In this document: piece by piece, positions 50,179-59,566 of the stretch
Position numbering within the stretch: position 1 is the first letter of the stretch
Layout of the letters: each line of letters starts with the position of its first letter
From: Anammoximicrobium sp964486845
Lineage (GTDB): Bacteria; Planctomycetota; Planctomycetia; Pirellulales; Pirellulaceae
DNA length: 64,000 nt
Reading direction: 5' to 3'
Assembly: GCA_964486845.1 (NCBI GenBank)
Contig: CAZAQY010000005.1
Coordinates: 1 to 64,000, forward strand
Notes under the pieces: model-generated
The model's database searches: none
What the model saw: the letters and a program-made list of their open reading frames with translations, nothing else
Told to the model about the DNA's origin: nothing
Translations under genes and position numbers: made by a program

Positions 50179-51186
50179 TTACTCGCCGAGCACCAGATCG
50201 CAGACGACCATGCGATGGTCGGAATGAAGCGTGCGCCGTGCAAACACGGACTCGGCGCGTAGGGATTTACCGACCCAAATCTGGTCCACTCGGAACAAGG
50301 GGAAACGGTTCGTACCTGTATTTCCCCACCCGCGTCCGGCTTGGCGAAACGTGTCGATCAGCTGCTCTTGCAACGCCGCCAGAGAACCATCGTCCGGCGG
50401 CGCATTGAAGTCGCCCCCGATGATCAGGGGACGTGAATGGGAATCGCGTCCGATTTCGTCCATCACGTCTTGGATCTGGCGGCGGTGTTTGATGCGCTGG
50501 TTGCGATGATCCCGCCAGAACCCAGGACTCCAGAAATCAAGACGGAAGATAGGCGGACTGAGGCGTACGCTGATGACGTCCGCCTTGAAACCGGTGGGCA
50601 GTTGGACGCCGGCATGGACGAAATGCGACGTGTCGTCCACATGGCAAGGTTCCAGCGACCCCCGCGTGAGAATCGCGGTGTCACCGCCCCAGAGGAACGC
50701 GGCGTCGGCACCAAAGAAGTCGCGAGACAGACGTTCCAGATGTTCCCGGCTCGGCGATTCCTGAAACAAGACGATGTCCGGTTCGTAGGCGGCCACCTCG
50801 GCGGCCGCCCGAGCGTTGGCGGCGAAGCAGTTGAGAGACACCACGCGGACGGCTCGGCCCTGCGTGCGAGCTTGCTGCCACCCAGCCGGACGCGGCCTCG
50901 CGAGGCGAGCGACAGATCGGGCTTCCTCGACAAACAGAACCGCAAATCCGGTCCACAGCGCCAGCACAGCCAAGCACCCGCGATGATGCCTCCGGTGGAA
51001 TCCAAGTCCGGTGAGGATGATCGCGGGCACCAGCCAACACCAGGCCGGCACGAGCGTCACGGGGGCCAGCCAATCCGGCTGCTGCCAGTAACAGACAGTC
51101 AGCGCCGCACACGACAGCGCCGAAGCTGCCAATGCCAGCGTGCGGCAGCGTGCCGATCGTGTTCGGACTGGGTTTTCCGTGGTCAT
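50179..51186 (-). CDS. Membrane-anchored endonuclease/exonuclease/phosphatase (EEP) family protein
   Basis: The protein has 335 residues. Three hydrophobic segments at the N-terminus (LALAASALSCAALTVCYW, PVTLVPAWCWLVPAIILTGL, CLAVLALWTGFAVLFV) anchor it. The EEP core follows: VRVVSLNCFAAN, PDIVLFQESPS, the metal-site RPLIIGGDFNAPPDD, FRVDQIWV, and the terminal SDHRMVVCDLVL with the catalytic Asp-His. EEP members cleave phosphodiesters in nucleic acids, lipids or sugars; the substrate cannot be told. ATG 51186 was chosen over the upstream start because the earlier residues are not typical. Its 3' end is 8 nt from the end of the B2 gene (convergent). Confidence 0.85.
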   Translation of the reverse strand: MTTENPVRTRSARCRTLALAASALSCAALTVCYWQQPDWLAPVTLVPAWCWLVPAIILTGLGFHRRHHRGCLAVLALWTGFAVLFVEEARSVARLARPRPAGWQQARTQGRAVRVVSLNCFAANARAAAEVAAYEPDIVLFQESPSREHLERLSRDFFGADAAFLWGGDTAILTRGSLEPCHVDDTSHFVHAGVQLPTGFKADVISVRLSPPIFRLDFWSPGFWRDHRNQRIKHRRQIQDVMDEIGRDSHSRPLIIGGDFNAPPDDGSLAALQEQLIDTFRQAGRGWGNTGTNRFPLFRVDQIWVGKSLRAESVFARRTLHSDHRMVVCDLVLGE

Positions 51187-51832
51187 GGGGCGGCGGCAGT
51201 GCGACGACTTCTCATTCCTGCACCTCGTGTTCGACCGAAACGCCAGATGGCCCTCAGACAGCGTACTTGCGTCCGACACGGCCAACAAGTAGGGCGTGCC
51301 ACACAGCGGAAGGCATCAAGATACTGATCGGTTGGAACATCGGTTGCCATCGGCGAGCGCGTGGCGCACGGCCGGCGAATGGTTCACGGCCGCCCGGCAA
51401 ACAAGAAATCGTACCGGTCTTTCTTGCACCCGGCTTGCAGCGCGTTAGAATGCGCGGCAGCGAAGCAGCCGGGGATGGCCTGGCGTTTTTTCGCTGACGG
51501 CCGCGGCAATCGCATGGCGCGAGTCCCAAATCGAGTAACGATGGTCCCTGGACGCCTGACGGACTAGGGCCTGTTCCTCCCCTTCACCTCACAGCAAAGG
51601 ATGCGTTCGTGGAAGAGAACCCGTATGCCAAGGCGTGCTCGATTACCCGCTGTACCTGCGGCTGCTGGCTCAGTTGAATCGTCCCCTGGACCTGATCATC
51701 GAGCACTTGACGCTGCCAGACGTCGCGCGAGCGCGGGATTTCGTGCTGAGCAAGTTCTAGCCCGGATCCGTTTTTGCCTCCCGCAATCGTCCTCGCGAAA
51801 GATGAAAGGCGTGGGACGCCGGCGCAACGGCG
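51187..51832. other. Gap with a decayed hairpin repeat and a TIM-barrel gene remnant
   Basis: It contains a partly deleted relative of the 15031 hairpin at 51265-51290 and the pseudogene fragment at 51600-51760. I see no intact gene or RNA in the rest. Confidence 0.5.
51600..51760 (+). pseudogene. 3' fragment of a xylose-isomerase-like TIM-barrel gene, frameshifted
   Basis: One frame reads DAFVEENPYAKA (51600-51635). Shifting by one base it continues VLDYPLYLRLLAQLNRPLD-LIIEHLTLPDVARARDFVLSKF and stops at 51758-51760. The combined sequence looks like the C-terminal part of a sugar phosphate isomerase/epimerase. Nothing upstream extends it, so it is a short relic. The Gfo-family gene next to it (51833-53071) is the kind of neighbour such isomerases usually have. 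Confidence 0.55.
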
Positions 51833-53071
51833 CTAGGCCTTCAGTCCGGTCGTGTCGAATTCCAGTTTTTCTTTCGCTTTCATGATCTCGTCCCACGTCG
51901 CCTCGCCGCCGCGATAGGCGGCGGTGCGGCCGAGAATCGTGGTCAGATTGCTGCGCACGCTGGGCGCGACCGTCGGATTCGAGCAATCGCCCTTGAGGAT
52001 GTTGGCGTGGAATTCGGCGATGTTGGCCACGCAGCCTTCGGTGAACAGGCCCGGCTGGTTGCCGCCTTTGTAGGACTTGCGGCCCACGATCCGCACCAGA
52101 CCGAAGTAGTGCGTCTCCAGCGTCCCGTTGGGGCCGAACATCTTGTTGCCGATGTCGTCGTAGCCCGTGCCGTACTGCTTGGACGCGAAGGTGACGGCGA
52201 CGTTGTTCGGGTAGAAGAAGATTACGGAGAAATTCCCGTGGCAGTCGCCGCGGTCGACACGGCCTTCGCGCCCACAGGTTCCATAGGCTTTGACGGGGTC
52301 CTGGTTGACGATCCAGGCGGCGACGTCCAAGGCGTGGATGTTCTGCTCGGTGATCACGTCGCCGGACAGGACGCGGTCCAGGCCCCAGCCGCGCAGCCGG
52401 TTCTCGGGGTTGGTGGCATTGGCCCCCAAGGCTTCGTCGCCTCCCCAGGTCGTCCCGCAGTAGTAGACGGCTTCGCCCGACACCAGCGGGCCGATGTCGC
52501 CGGCATGGACGCGGCGAATGGCCTCGCGGTAGAACTCGCTGGCCCGCGTCTGGAAGTCCACCAGCATGCACTTCTTGTTCTCCGTCGCCTTCTTGCCCGC
52601 CTCGGCGATCGTCAAACAGCCCGGCACGTCGACGGCGACCGGCTTGGCCACAAACACGTGGCAGCCGGCCTCCGCGGCGGCCAGCGCTTGTTCGGGATGG
52701 AAATACGGCGGGGTCTCAATCACCACGGCATCCGGCTTGGCGTCCAACAATCGCTTGTAGCCGGACAGGCCCGTAAAGCGGCGGGCGGCATCGACCTTGA
52801 ATTGCCCGCCCAGACTGTCCGTGCGGTCCCCGAAATAATCGGCGCAGGCCACGATTTCGTAACCGCCGTGCTGCATGAACAAGTTTCCGATCCACTTGCC
52901 GCGGCCCCCGCAGCCGACAACGCCCAGCTTGACCTTGGTATTGGCCTGGGTGCCGAAGACCAGTTCGGGTTTGATGAGCGTGAACCCGGCGGCGGTTGCG
53001 CCCGCCAGGAACTCGCGCCGATTTAGCGACGTGTCTTGGGATTCTTTCGCGATGGGCGAATGTTGGGACAT
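51833..53071 (-). CDS. Tat-exported Gfo/Idh/MocA-family oxidoreductase (3)
   Basis: The 412-residue protein has a twin-arginine signal (SLNRREFLAGATAAGFTLI), Rossmann motif LGVVGCGGRGKW, DAVVIETPPYFHPEQAL, and AKP (FVAKPVAVDV) in place of the usual EKP, keeping the lysine. The His region is ITEQNIHALDVAAW. It falls in the planctomycete exported subgroup with CxxYF-like FTLIKPELVFGTQAN after the signal. The substrate is unknown; a sugar or inositol is likely. ATG 53071 has AGGAG upstream. It lies next to a TIM-barrel isomerase remnant and is divergent from glycerate kinase. Confidence 0.93.
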   Translation of the reverse strand: MSQHSPIAKESQDTSLNRREFLAGATAAGFTLIKPELVFGTQANTKVKLGVVGCGGRGKWIGNLFMQHGGYEIVACADYFGDRTDSLGGQFKVDAARRFTGLSGYKRLLDAKPDAVVIETPPYFHPEQALAAAEAGCHVFVAKPVAVDVPGCLTIAEAGKKATENKKCMLVDFQTRASEFYREAIRRVHAGDIGPLVSGEAVYYCGTTWGGDEALGANATNPENRLRGWGLDRVLSGDVITEQNIHALDVAAWIVNQDPVKAYGTCGREGRVDRGDCHGNFSVIFFYPNNVAVTFASKQYGTGYDDIGNKMFGPNGTLETHYFGLVRIVGRKSYKGGNQPGLFTEGCVANIAEFHANILKGDCSNPTVAPSVRSNLTTILGRTAAYRGGEATWDEIMKAKEKLEFDTTGLKA

Positions 53072-53316
53072 GGTCGAGTCTCCTTGCAGGTTGAGGTGGG
53101 TCAGCCGAGCATGATCCAAGATTACTCGATCCGTTGCCCATCGCCTAGTTGCAGTGCGGAGATTGGAGTAGGATATTCCGCGTCCGGTTGCCGTCGACTT
53201 CTTTCACCGCCTGAAGATGGAGCCGGTGTGTCCGCGCAGAACGAGAGGAAACCGGGCCATGGCGTGTGACCGGCCCATGTCGCCCATACGGAAGGCAACC
53301 TTTTGGAGACGAAGCC

Positions 53317-54711
53317 GTGCCGACGGTCAGCCGAACGCTGCGCGACGACGCGCTTGCCATTTGGCAGGGCGGAGTGAACGCGGTGCATAGCGACCGGCTG
53401 GTGCAGGACGCGGTGCGAGTGGACGGCGGACAATTGATCGTGGGCGACCTGTGCCTGCCGCTGGCCGGGATCGGCCGCATCCTGGTGGTCGGCTGCGGCA
53501 AGGCCGGCGCGGGCATGGCGGCCGGTCTGGAGGCGGCGCTGGGCGAGCGGCTGATGGAAGAAAAACGCCTGACCGGCTGGATCAACGTCCCCGACGACTG
53601 TGTCTGCGGCCCGGGGGACGGAATGAAGTTCCTTCCTACGACGCGGATTCACCTGCACGGCGCTCGGCCTGCGGGCGTCAACGAGCCCACACCGCAAGGC
53701 GCCGCCGGCGCGGAACACATCCTCCAGCTGGTGCAGTCCCTGGCGACGAACGACCTGTGCCTGTGCCTGATCTCCGGAGGCGGTTCCGCCTTGCTGCCCG
53801 CGCCGGCCGCGGGCATCACGCTGGAGGACAAACTCGCCGTCACTCGGCACCTGAGCGCGGCCGGCGCGAACATCCAGCAGCTGAACATCGTGCGCAAGCA
53901 GTTAAGCCGGATCAAAGGCGGGGGCTTGGCCCGTGCCTGTGCTGCCGGCCGACTGATTGCCCTGATCATCTCCGACGTGCTCGGCGACCCGCTGGAGATT
54001 ATCGCTTCGGGGCCGACGGTGTCAGACCCTTCCACGCCGCAGCAAGCCCTGGAGATCCTCGATGGTTTCGAGGCTCGTCAGGCGGGCGTCTCCGACCGCG
54101 TGTACCAATACCTGCAAGAGGCGGCAGGGCGATCGGCAAGCCTGGAACAGGCGGCGGCCTGCAACGTGACGAATCTGGTGATCGGGAATATCGCGACGGC
54201 GGTCGAGGCCGCCGGGCGGTTTGCGGAACGTCGAGGATACCTGACGCGGACAGTCGCCTTGCAGCACCTGGAGGGAGAGGCCGAGCAAGTTGGCCGCGAG
54301 CTGGCGGCCGAGGCACTTCGGATGCGATCCCGCGGCGGGCGGCGGTGTCTTGTGCACGGCGGCGAGCCGACCGTGAAACTGGCGGAGTCCAGCCGCCGCG
54401 GCCTGGGCGGGCGGAACCAGCAACTGGTGCTGGCGGCACTGGACTACTTGGCGGACCAGTGCGGGGACTCGGCGCACGGCATGGCCCTGCTGTCGGGCGG
54501 AACCGACGGCGAGGACGGGCCCACGGACGCGGCCGGGGCGGTCTTGGACGCGGCCGTGTTGGCCGAGGCCGCCGCGCAGCAACCGGCCGCCAGCGATTAT
54601 CTGGCGCGAAACGACGCCTACCACTACTTTCAGCCGCTGGGAGCCTTGATCCGAACCGGCCCGACCCACACCAATGCCTGCGACCTGCGCGTCGTGCTCA
54701 CGGAAGCATGA
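53317..54711 (+). CDS. Glycerate 2-kinase (MOFRL/DUF4147 family)
   Basis: It phosphorylates D-glycerate with ATP to 2-phosphoglycerate. The 464-residue protein contains the N-terminal DUF4147 domain (ILVVGCGKAGAGMAAGLEAAL, LCLISGGGSALLPAPAAGITLEDK, RKQLSRIKGGGLARAC, LIISDVLGDPLEIIASGPTV) and the C-terminal MOFRL domain (GGEPTVKL, RGLGGRNQQLVLAAL, LLSGGTDGEDGPTDAAGAV, GPTHTNACDLRVVL). The GTG at 53317 is used because GGAG lies about 10 nt upstream; the frame stays open from GTG 53266. It is probably the first gene of its transcript and is followed after 103 nt by the MBOAT gene. Confidence 0.93.
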   Translation: MPTVSRTLRDDALAIWQGGVNAVHSDRLVQDAVRVDGGQLIVGDLCLPLAGIGRILVVGCGKAGAGMAAGLEAALGERLMEEKRLTGWINVPDDCVCGPGDGMKFLPTTRIHLHGARPAGVNEPTPQGAAGAEHILQLVQSLATNDLCLCLISGGGSALLPAPAAGITLEDKLAVTRHLSAAGANIQQLNIVRKQLSRIKGGGLARACAAGRLIALIISDVLGDPLEIIASGPTVSDPSTPQQALEILDGFEARQAGVSDRVYQYLQEAAGRSASLEQAAACNVTNLVIGNIATAVEAAGRFAERRGYLTRTVALQHLEGEAEQVGRELAAEALRMRSRGGRRCLVHGGEPTVKLAESSRRGLGGRNQQLVLAALDYLADQCGDSAHGMALLSGGTDGEDGPTDAAGAVLDAAVLAEAAAQQPAASDYLARNDAYHYFQPLGALIRTGPTHTNACDLRVVLTEA

Positions 54712-54814
54712 CGGGAATGCACCCCCGGCTTACCTGGCGGCTGGATTCCTGCGAGAACAGAGATTAAAGTTGTAGCCCTCTGCTTTCCTTCCATCCCCCG
54801 TTTTCCGGCCCCGT

Positions 54815-56266
54815 ATGCTCTTTCACACCTGGACCTTCCTCCTATTCTTTGCGGTTTTCTATCCGGTCTACTTGCTGGTCAAGGGGACCCGGCTCAAGCT
54901 GCCCTGGCTGCTGACCGCCTCGTACGTGTTTTACGGCTGGTGGAATCCGATCTATCTGATCCTGATCGTGTGGGCCACGTCGGTGGACTATCTGGCCGTC
55001 GCCGGCATGGCACGCACGCGGTGGAAAAAGCCGTGGCTGGTGCTGAGCTTGCTGAACAATCTCAGTCTGCTGGGATTCTTCAAGTACGGTCGATTCGTTG
55101 TCGAGAACCTGAACGCGCTGGCGGCGTGGCTGGGCCTGCCCTGGACCTTGGCCGATCCGGACGTGCGGTTCCTGAGCGACGCGGTCAACTCGCTGCTGTA
55201 CGGCTGTGGAATCGACTATTCCGTCCCCGCGTTCAGCTATCTCCTGCCGGTGGGCATCTCGTTCTACGTCTTCCAATCGATGAGTTACACGATCGACTAC
55301 TATCGGGGGAACGTCCAGTTCGAGCCGAACTTCGTGCGTTACGCCACGTTTGTGTCCCTTTTTCCGCAGCTGGTGGCCGGGCCGATCGAGCGGGCCTCGC
55401 ACTTGTTGCCACAGTTGCACGGCACGCCGCGGATTACCCGCGACGATCTGTCCGACGGAGTGTTTCTGTTCGTGGTGGGGCTGTTCAAAAAAGTCGCACT
55501 GGCCGACTACTTGGCGCGGTACGTCGATCCGATTTACGCCTCGCCGGGCGATTACCGGGCGGCCGCGCTCGCCCTGGCGACCGTGGCCTTCGCCTGGCAG
55601 ATCTACTTCGACTTCAGCGGTTACACCGACATGGCGCGCGGCATCGGCCGGATGATGGGCATCCGGTTGATGCTGAACTTCTACCACCCGTACTTGGCCA
55701 CCGGGCTGGGCGACTTCTGGCGGCGGTGGCATATCAGCCTGTCGACCTGGTTCAAGGACTACGTCTATGTGCCGCTGGGGGGCAATCGGTGCGGCGAGTT
55801 CAACACGTACCGGAACATGGTCCTGACGATGATCATCTCGGGGCTGTGGCACGGGGCGATGTGGACGTTCATCATCTGGGGAGCGGTCCACGCCGCCGGC
55901 CGCGTGTTGACGCGGGCGCTGGAAGCAGCGCCGTGGTACCGGCACCGCGTGCCCAGGCTGGCGAAACAGGTGCTGACGTTTGCGATCGTCTGCTTTGCCT
56001 GGATCTTTTTCCGGGCGCAGAGCGTCGGCGACGGCTGGTTGATTGTCCGCCGAATCGCGTCCTGCGAGTTGGCGGATCCGAGGATCCCGCTGCTGATGGT
56101 CGGCCTGGTGCTGGCGATTTGGGTTTATCAGTTTGTGTGGGAATCGCGGTTGCACGAAATCCTGCAGCGTCCGCTGGTCCGCGTCGTTCTGGTGGTCGCC
56201 ATGGTGGTGTACATCGCGACGTTTGTGACGTCAAGCGACCAGGCGTTCATTTACTTTCAGTTTTGA
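54815..56266 (+). CDS. MBOAT-family O-acyltransferase (AlgI-like)
   Basis: The 483-residue polytopic protein has the MBOAT core: YVFYGWWNPIYLILI, the VGISFYVFQSMSYTIDYYRG loop, FPQLVAGPIERASHLLPQL, FKKVALADYLARYVD, FSGYTDMARGIGRMMGI, FWRRWHISLSTWFKDYVYV and the catalytic His in SGLWHGAMWTFIIWG. It moves acetyl groups across the membrane onto polysaccharide or peptidoglycan, as in AlgI, DltB and PatA. The SGNH gene starts 7 nt downstream, which gives the usual two-gene acetylation pair. No alginate synthesis genes are near, so the acceptor is unknown. Confidence 0.95.
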   Translation: MLFHTWTFLLFFAVFYPVYLLVKGTRLKLPWLLTASYVFYGWWNPIYLILIVWATSVDYLAVAGMARTRWKKPWLVLSLLNNLSLLGFFKYGRFVVENLNALAAWLGLPWTLADPDVRFLSDAVNSLLYGCGIDYSVPAFSYLLPVGISFYVFQSMSYTIDYYRGNVQFEPNFVRYATFVSLFPQLVAGPIERASHLLPQLHGTPRITRDDLSDGVFLFVVGLFKKVALADYLARYVDPIYASPGDYRAAALALATVAFAWQIYFDFSGYTDMARGIGRMMGIRLMLNFYHPYLATGLGDFWRRWHISLSTWFKDYVYVPLGGNRCGEFNTYRNMVLTMIISGLWHGAMWTFIIWGAVHAAGRVLTRALEAAPWYRHRVPRLAKQVLTFAIVCFAWIFFRAQSVGDGWLIVRRIASCELADPRIPLLMVGLVLAIWVYQFVWESRLHEILQRPLVRVVLVVAMVVYIATFVTSSDQAFIYFQF

Positions 56267-56273
56267 TTTCGGC

Positions 56274-57485
56274 ATGAAAAACGAGTGCTTGACTCCACGT
56301 GAGCCGTCCGTCGAGCGCGGCGTCGATGAATCGCGGGCCGCCGCCGAGATGCGGTTGTCGCCTCGGCAGTGCTGCGCGGCTCTGGTCATCACGGCGGCGC
56401 TGTTCTACGTCATTCCACAAGCCTGGGAACGGATCGAACCGCTGCAGATCGGCGCCGGATATCGTATCCCGTATCGGCTGGGAAACGATTACTGGCAGTA
56501 CGAGCGGACCTGCCGCGCGGCGGTTGGCGGCGACCAGACGCTGCTGGTCGGCGACTCGGTGATCTGGGGCCACTACGTGTCGACCCGCGGCACGTTGTCG
56601 CACTATTTGAACGAACGGGCTGGCAGCGAACGGTTTGTCAACTTGGGAGTGGACGGAGTCCATCCGGCGGCGATGGCGGGGCTGGTCGAGTACTACGGCG
56701 GCGCGATTCGCGGCCGGCGCGTGATCGTGAACTGCAATTTGCTATGGATGAGTTCGCCGCGGCACGACCTGTCGGCGACGAAGGAAGCCACCTTCAACCA
56801 TCCCGCGCTGGTCCCGCAGTTCTCGCCGTGGATCTCGTGTTACCGGGCGCCCCTGTCGCAGCGTGTCGGCGCCGTCGTCGGCCGGCGTGTGCCGTTGCTC
56901 GGCTGGGCCGACCACCTGCGAATCGCTTACTTCGACAGCGAAGACCTGGCCACCTGGACGCTGGAACGTCCGTATCGCAACCCGCTGGGGGGCCTGAGCG
57001 CCGCGTTGCCGTCACCCGACGAACCGCCGTCGCCGCCGCCCGACGCGCGGCCCTGGACGGCCAAAGGAATCACGCGGTTCACGCCCGACTGGGTGCCGTT
57101 GGACGAGTCGTTGCAGTGGCGGTTCTTTCAGCGCACGGTGCGGTTGCTCCGCGAGCGCGGCAACCAGGTGTTTGTCGTCGTGGGCCCCTTCAACGAGCAC
57201 ATGCTGACCGAGGCCGGGCTGAGAGGTTACGCCAAGCAGAAACATCAGGTGGCCGAGTGGCTGGCGGGCGAGGGCATCCCGCACTACGTCCCGCCGGCGT
57301 TAGAGAGCGACTTGTATGCCGATGCCAGTCATCCCACGGCCGCAGGCTATGCCGAACTGGCCCGACGGTTGGCCGAGCAACCGGCATTTGCGGAGTTCTG
57401 CGGCGAGCATCGCCTCAGACCGCCGCGGGTTGGCGTTTCGAGGCCGGCTTCCGGCGGGTCTTGGACGGTGCCGCGGGCGGTGTGA
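56274..57485 (+). CDS. SGNH/AlgX-like acetyltransferase partner
   Basis: The 403-residue protein has one membrane helix at about residues 34-48 (AALVITAALFYVIP) and a periplasmic SGNH domain. GDS is at 93-95 (LLVGDSVIWGH), with nucleophile Ser95. The Gly and Asn blocks are not obvious, and the catalytic DxxH is DASHPTAAGYAEL near residue 350. The pairing with the MBOAT 7 nt upstream supports O-acetylation of an exported polysaccharide. The 3' end overlaps the convergent radical SAM gene by 71 nt, so its last 24 residues (VSRPASGGSW...) are Pro/Arg-rich and may be non-essential. Confidence 0.88.
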   Translation: MKNECLTPREPSVERGVDESRAAAEMRLSPRQCCAALVITAALFYVIPQAWERIEPLQIGAGYRIPYRLGNDYWQYERTCRAAVGGDQTLLVGDSVIWGHYVSTRGTLSHYLNERAGSERFVNLGVDGVHPAAMAGLVEYYGGAIRGRRVIVNCNLLWMSSPRHDLSATKEATFNHPALVPQFSPWISCYRAPLSQRVGAVVGRRVPLLGWADHLRIAYFDSEDLATWTLERPYRNPLGGLSAALPSPDEPPSPPPDARPWTAKGITRFTPDWVPLDESLQWRFFQRTVRLLRERGNQVFVVVGPFNEHMLTEAGLRGYAKQKHQVAEWLAGEGIPHYVPPALESDLYADASHPTAAGYAELARRLAEQPAFAEFCGEHRLRPPRVGVSRPASGGSWTVPRAV

Positions 57486-59223
57486 CGCGAGCCGTGAGGC
57501 ACTGACAGAGTGCGGCCTCCGGACGGTCCGTGACCGCCGCATTGCGTTCGTAGAAGGTCTGCGGCTCGTAGGTCCAACCGGCCGCCAAGCGCCGCGCTTC
57601 CTGACGGATGCGCCGCCGCAGCCACCGCCCGCCCAGGGCCGAGGCCAGCCGCGACTTCCAACCGAACTCGGCGTGCAGTTCGCTGAGCAACTCCGACATT
57701 GGGGCGTGCAGTTCCGGATCGTGGCGGTAATAGAGTCGTGTCGCGCCGACCAACGCGGAGTAGATCGTCGCCAACGAGCGAGCTTCCCAGGCGTAACGGT
57801 CGCGGATGCACGGGTCGGGATGGTTTCGGTATCGCTTCCAGCCCGCCAACGTCGTCCGCACGATACGCACGGTGCTCGGACCGTTGCGCGCAAAGTCGCG
57901 GTCGAACGCCCGCAGCACGAACTCGCCCGCCTGCTGGTCCGTCAGGTGCGGATGCCGGTAGTTGAACATCAATTGGCCGTGGATGTCGGCGATGTCAAAC
58001 TCGCTTTCGTCCTTCATCAGGCCGCGGGCTTTCATGTCCGCATGGAACGGCGTTCCGGGCACGGGCGTGTAGAGCATGAACTGGTGGAAGTCGGTGTTGT
58101 GGCGGGCGGCGTATTCGATCGCTTCATCGATGTTGTCCGGCGTGTGCTCCTCCAGGCCGATGATGGTCGAGCCCAGCACGCGAATGCCGTGGGACTGCAG
58201 TTCCCGGATGAGTCCAAACGTGTCGATGCCGCGCAGCTTGGTGTACTGACTGTCCCGGCCCTCGATTCCCATCCAGACCCAGGAGATGCCCAAGCGGACC
58301 AATTGCTCCAGGCGATACGACTGCAGCACATTAGCCGACGAGAACACGTACAGCGACCAGGCTTTGTGCCGCTGTTCCATCAGTTCCAGCAGCCGCAGCG
58401 CCCGCTGGCGGTGCAGCAGGAAGTTCTCGTCCATCATAAAGAACGAACGGACCTGCATTTCCTGTTCCATCTGCGACATCACGTCGAACAGCTCGTCGCC
58501 CGACTCGTAAAAATGAACCGCTTTCCCTTTGCCGCCGAACATGGCGGACGTAGAACAGAAGTTGCACCCCAGCGGACAGCCGACGGAGGGCAGGATGGTC
58601 GCCGCCACATCGCCCGGCAATTCCTTGACCGTGATCCCGGCGTTGCGCGTTCCGAACCCGGACGTGATCAGCGGATGCCGGATGGGCTGCCCCTCGTCTT
58701 CCCCCAGGAACCGCCGGAACCAGCGCACGCCGTCGCCCCGCACGATGTGATCGGCGTCGATCCGCTCGTGCAAGTCCGGCATGTTCGCCAGGTGTCCGCC
58801 CACGACGATCGCGGCCTGCGGCTGGTACTGCCGGATCAGCTCGCACATCTTCTTCACTTTACCCAAGTTGGGCATGATCGAGGTGATTCCGATGATGTCG
58901 TAGGTGTGCGTGCGCAGCTCCTCAATAAAGCGGTCCAGGGTCGGGAAATCCAGGACGACGCACGGGGCGTCCATGTTCGCCTGCATCAGCATCAAGCCCC
59001 AACTGCGATGGAACATCCGCAGCGAAAACGGACCCTGCGTGCGCGTCACTTGATTGTGGTACAGTTCCATCGGGTTCATCGCCCGGCTGCCGTACTGGTC
59101 GTCCTGGGCGTAGGGCCCGAAAACGCTGGTCAGCAGTACTCGAGCCCGGGATCGCGCAGGATGCACGGCAGGGGTGTACGGGTGGGCGGTTCGAGGTTCC
59201 GGTCGATCGACGCAACGCGTCAT
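57415..59223 (-). CDS. B12-binding radical SAM protein
   Basis: The 602-residue protein has an N-terminal cobalamin-binding-like domain (LLTSVFGPYAQDD, YDIIGITSIMPNLGKVKKM, AAIVVGGHLANMPDLH) and a radical SAM core with the cluster motif CPLGCNFC, followed by DENFLLHRQRALRLL and VWMGIEGRD. A long C-terminal part (450-602) has basic, helical character. B12-radical SAM enzymes methylate or rearrange unactivated carbons in lipids or antibiotics; the substrate is unknown. ATG 59223 has AGGAAG about 8 nt upstream. The C-terminus overlaps the SGNH gene by 71 nt in convergent orientation. Confidence 0.9.
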   Translation of the reverse strand: MTRCVDRPEPRTAHPYTPAVHPARSRARVLLTSVFGPYAQDDQYGSRAMNPMELYHNQVTRTQGPFSLRMFHRSWGLMLMQANMDAPCVVLDFPTLDRFIEELRTHTYDIIGITSIMPNLGKVKKMCELIRQYQPQAAIVVGGHLANMPDLHERIDADHIVRGDGVRWFRRFLGEDEGQPIRHPLITSGFGTRNAGITVKELPGDVAATILPSVGCPLGCNFCSTSAMFGGKGKAVHFYESGDELFDVMSQMEQEMQVRSFFMMDENFLLHRQRALRLLELMEQRHKAWSLYVFSSANVLQSYRLEQLVRLGISWVWMGIEGRDSQYTKLRGIDTFGLIRELQSHGIRVLGSTIIGLEEHTPDNIDEAIEYAARHNTDFHQFMLYTPVPGTPFHADMKARGLMKDESEFDIADIHGQLMFNYRHPHLTDQQAGEFVLRAFDRDFARNGPSTVRIVRTTLAGWKRYRNHPDPCIRDRYAWEARSLATIYSALVGATRLYYRHDPELHAPMSELLSELHAEFGWKSRLASALGGRWLRRRIRQEARRLAAGWTYEPQTFYERNAAVTDRPEAALCQCLTARVTPPAAPSKTRRKPASKRQPAAV

Positions 59224-59566
59224 GGGAGGACTTCCTGCAAAAAAGGGGGGGGCCGGGCTTCGTCGCGGTTGCGAAGGGCAGCGCGAGGCGCCGGTGCGCA
59301 TTGTATCCGGTATCGTCGCCGCGCCGGGCGACGCCATGTATGCATTGTGTAATAGCTGCGTAAGAGTTCGATATCCGAGGCGGGATGCCCAAAACCATCG
59401 CGATCTGATACGTTGACGAAGAGTCGCCATACCAGATCAGCACCCGCTCAGGAGTTCGTGCGTGATGCGCCGGCGTAAAAGCCCGGCTTTTTGAGGAAAG
59501 CCGCGTTTCTTTTCCGCCGAAACCCCTTAACTGGGCACTAGCCCACGCCGGAGGCTGCCACCAGCC
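59224..59566. other. Divergent intergenic region upstream of the two-component genes
   Basis: No gene, RNA or repeat was recognised. The short AAAGCC/GGCTTT stem near 59480 is too small to call a terminator. Confidence 0.45.
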
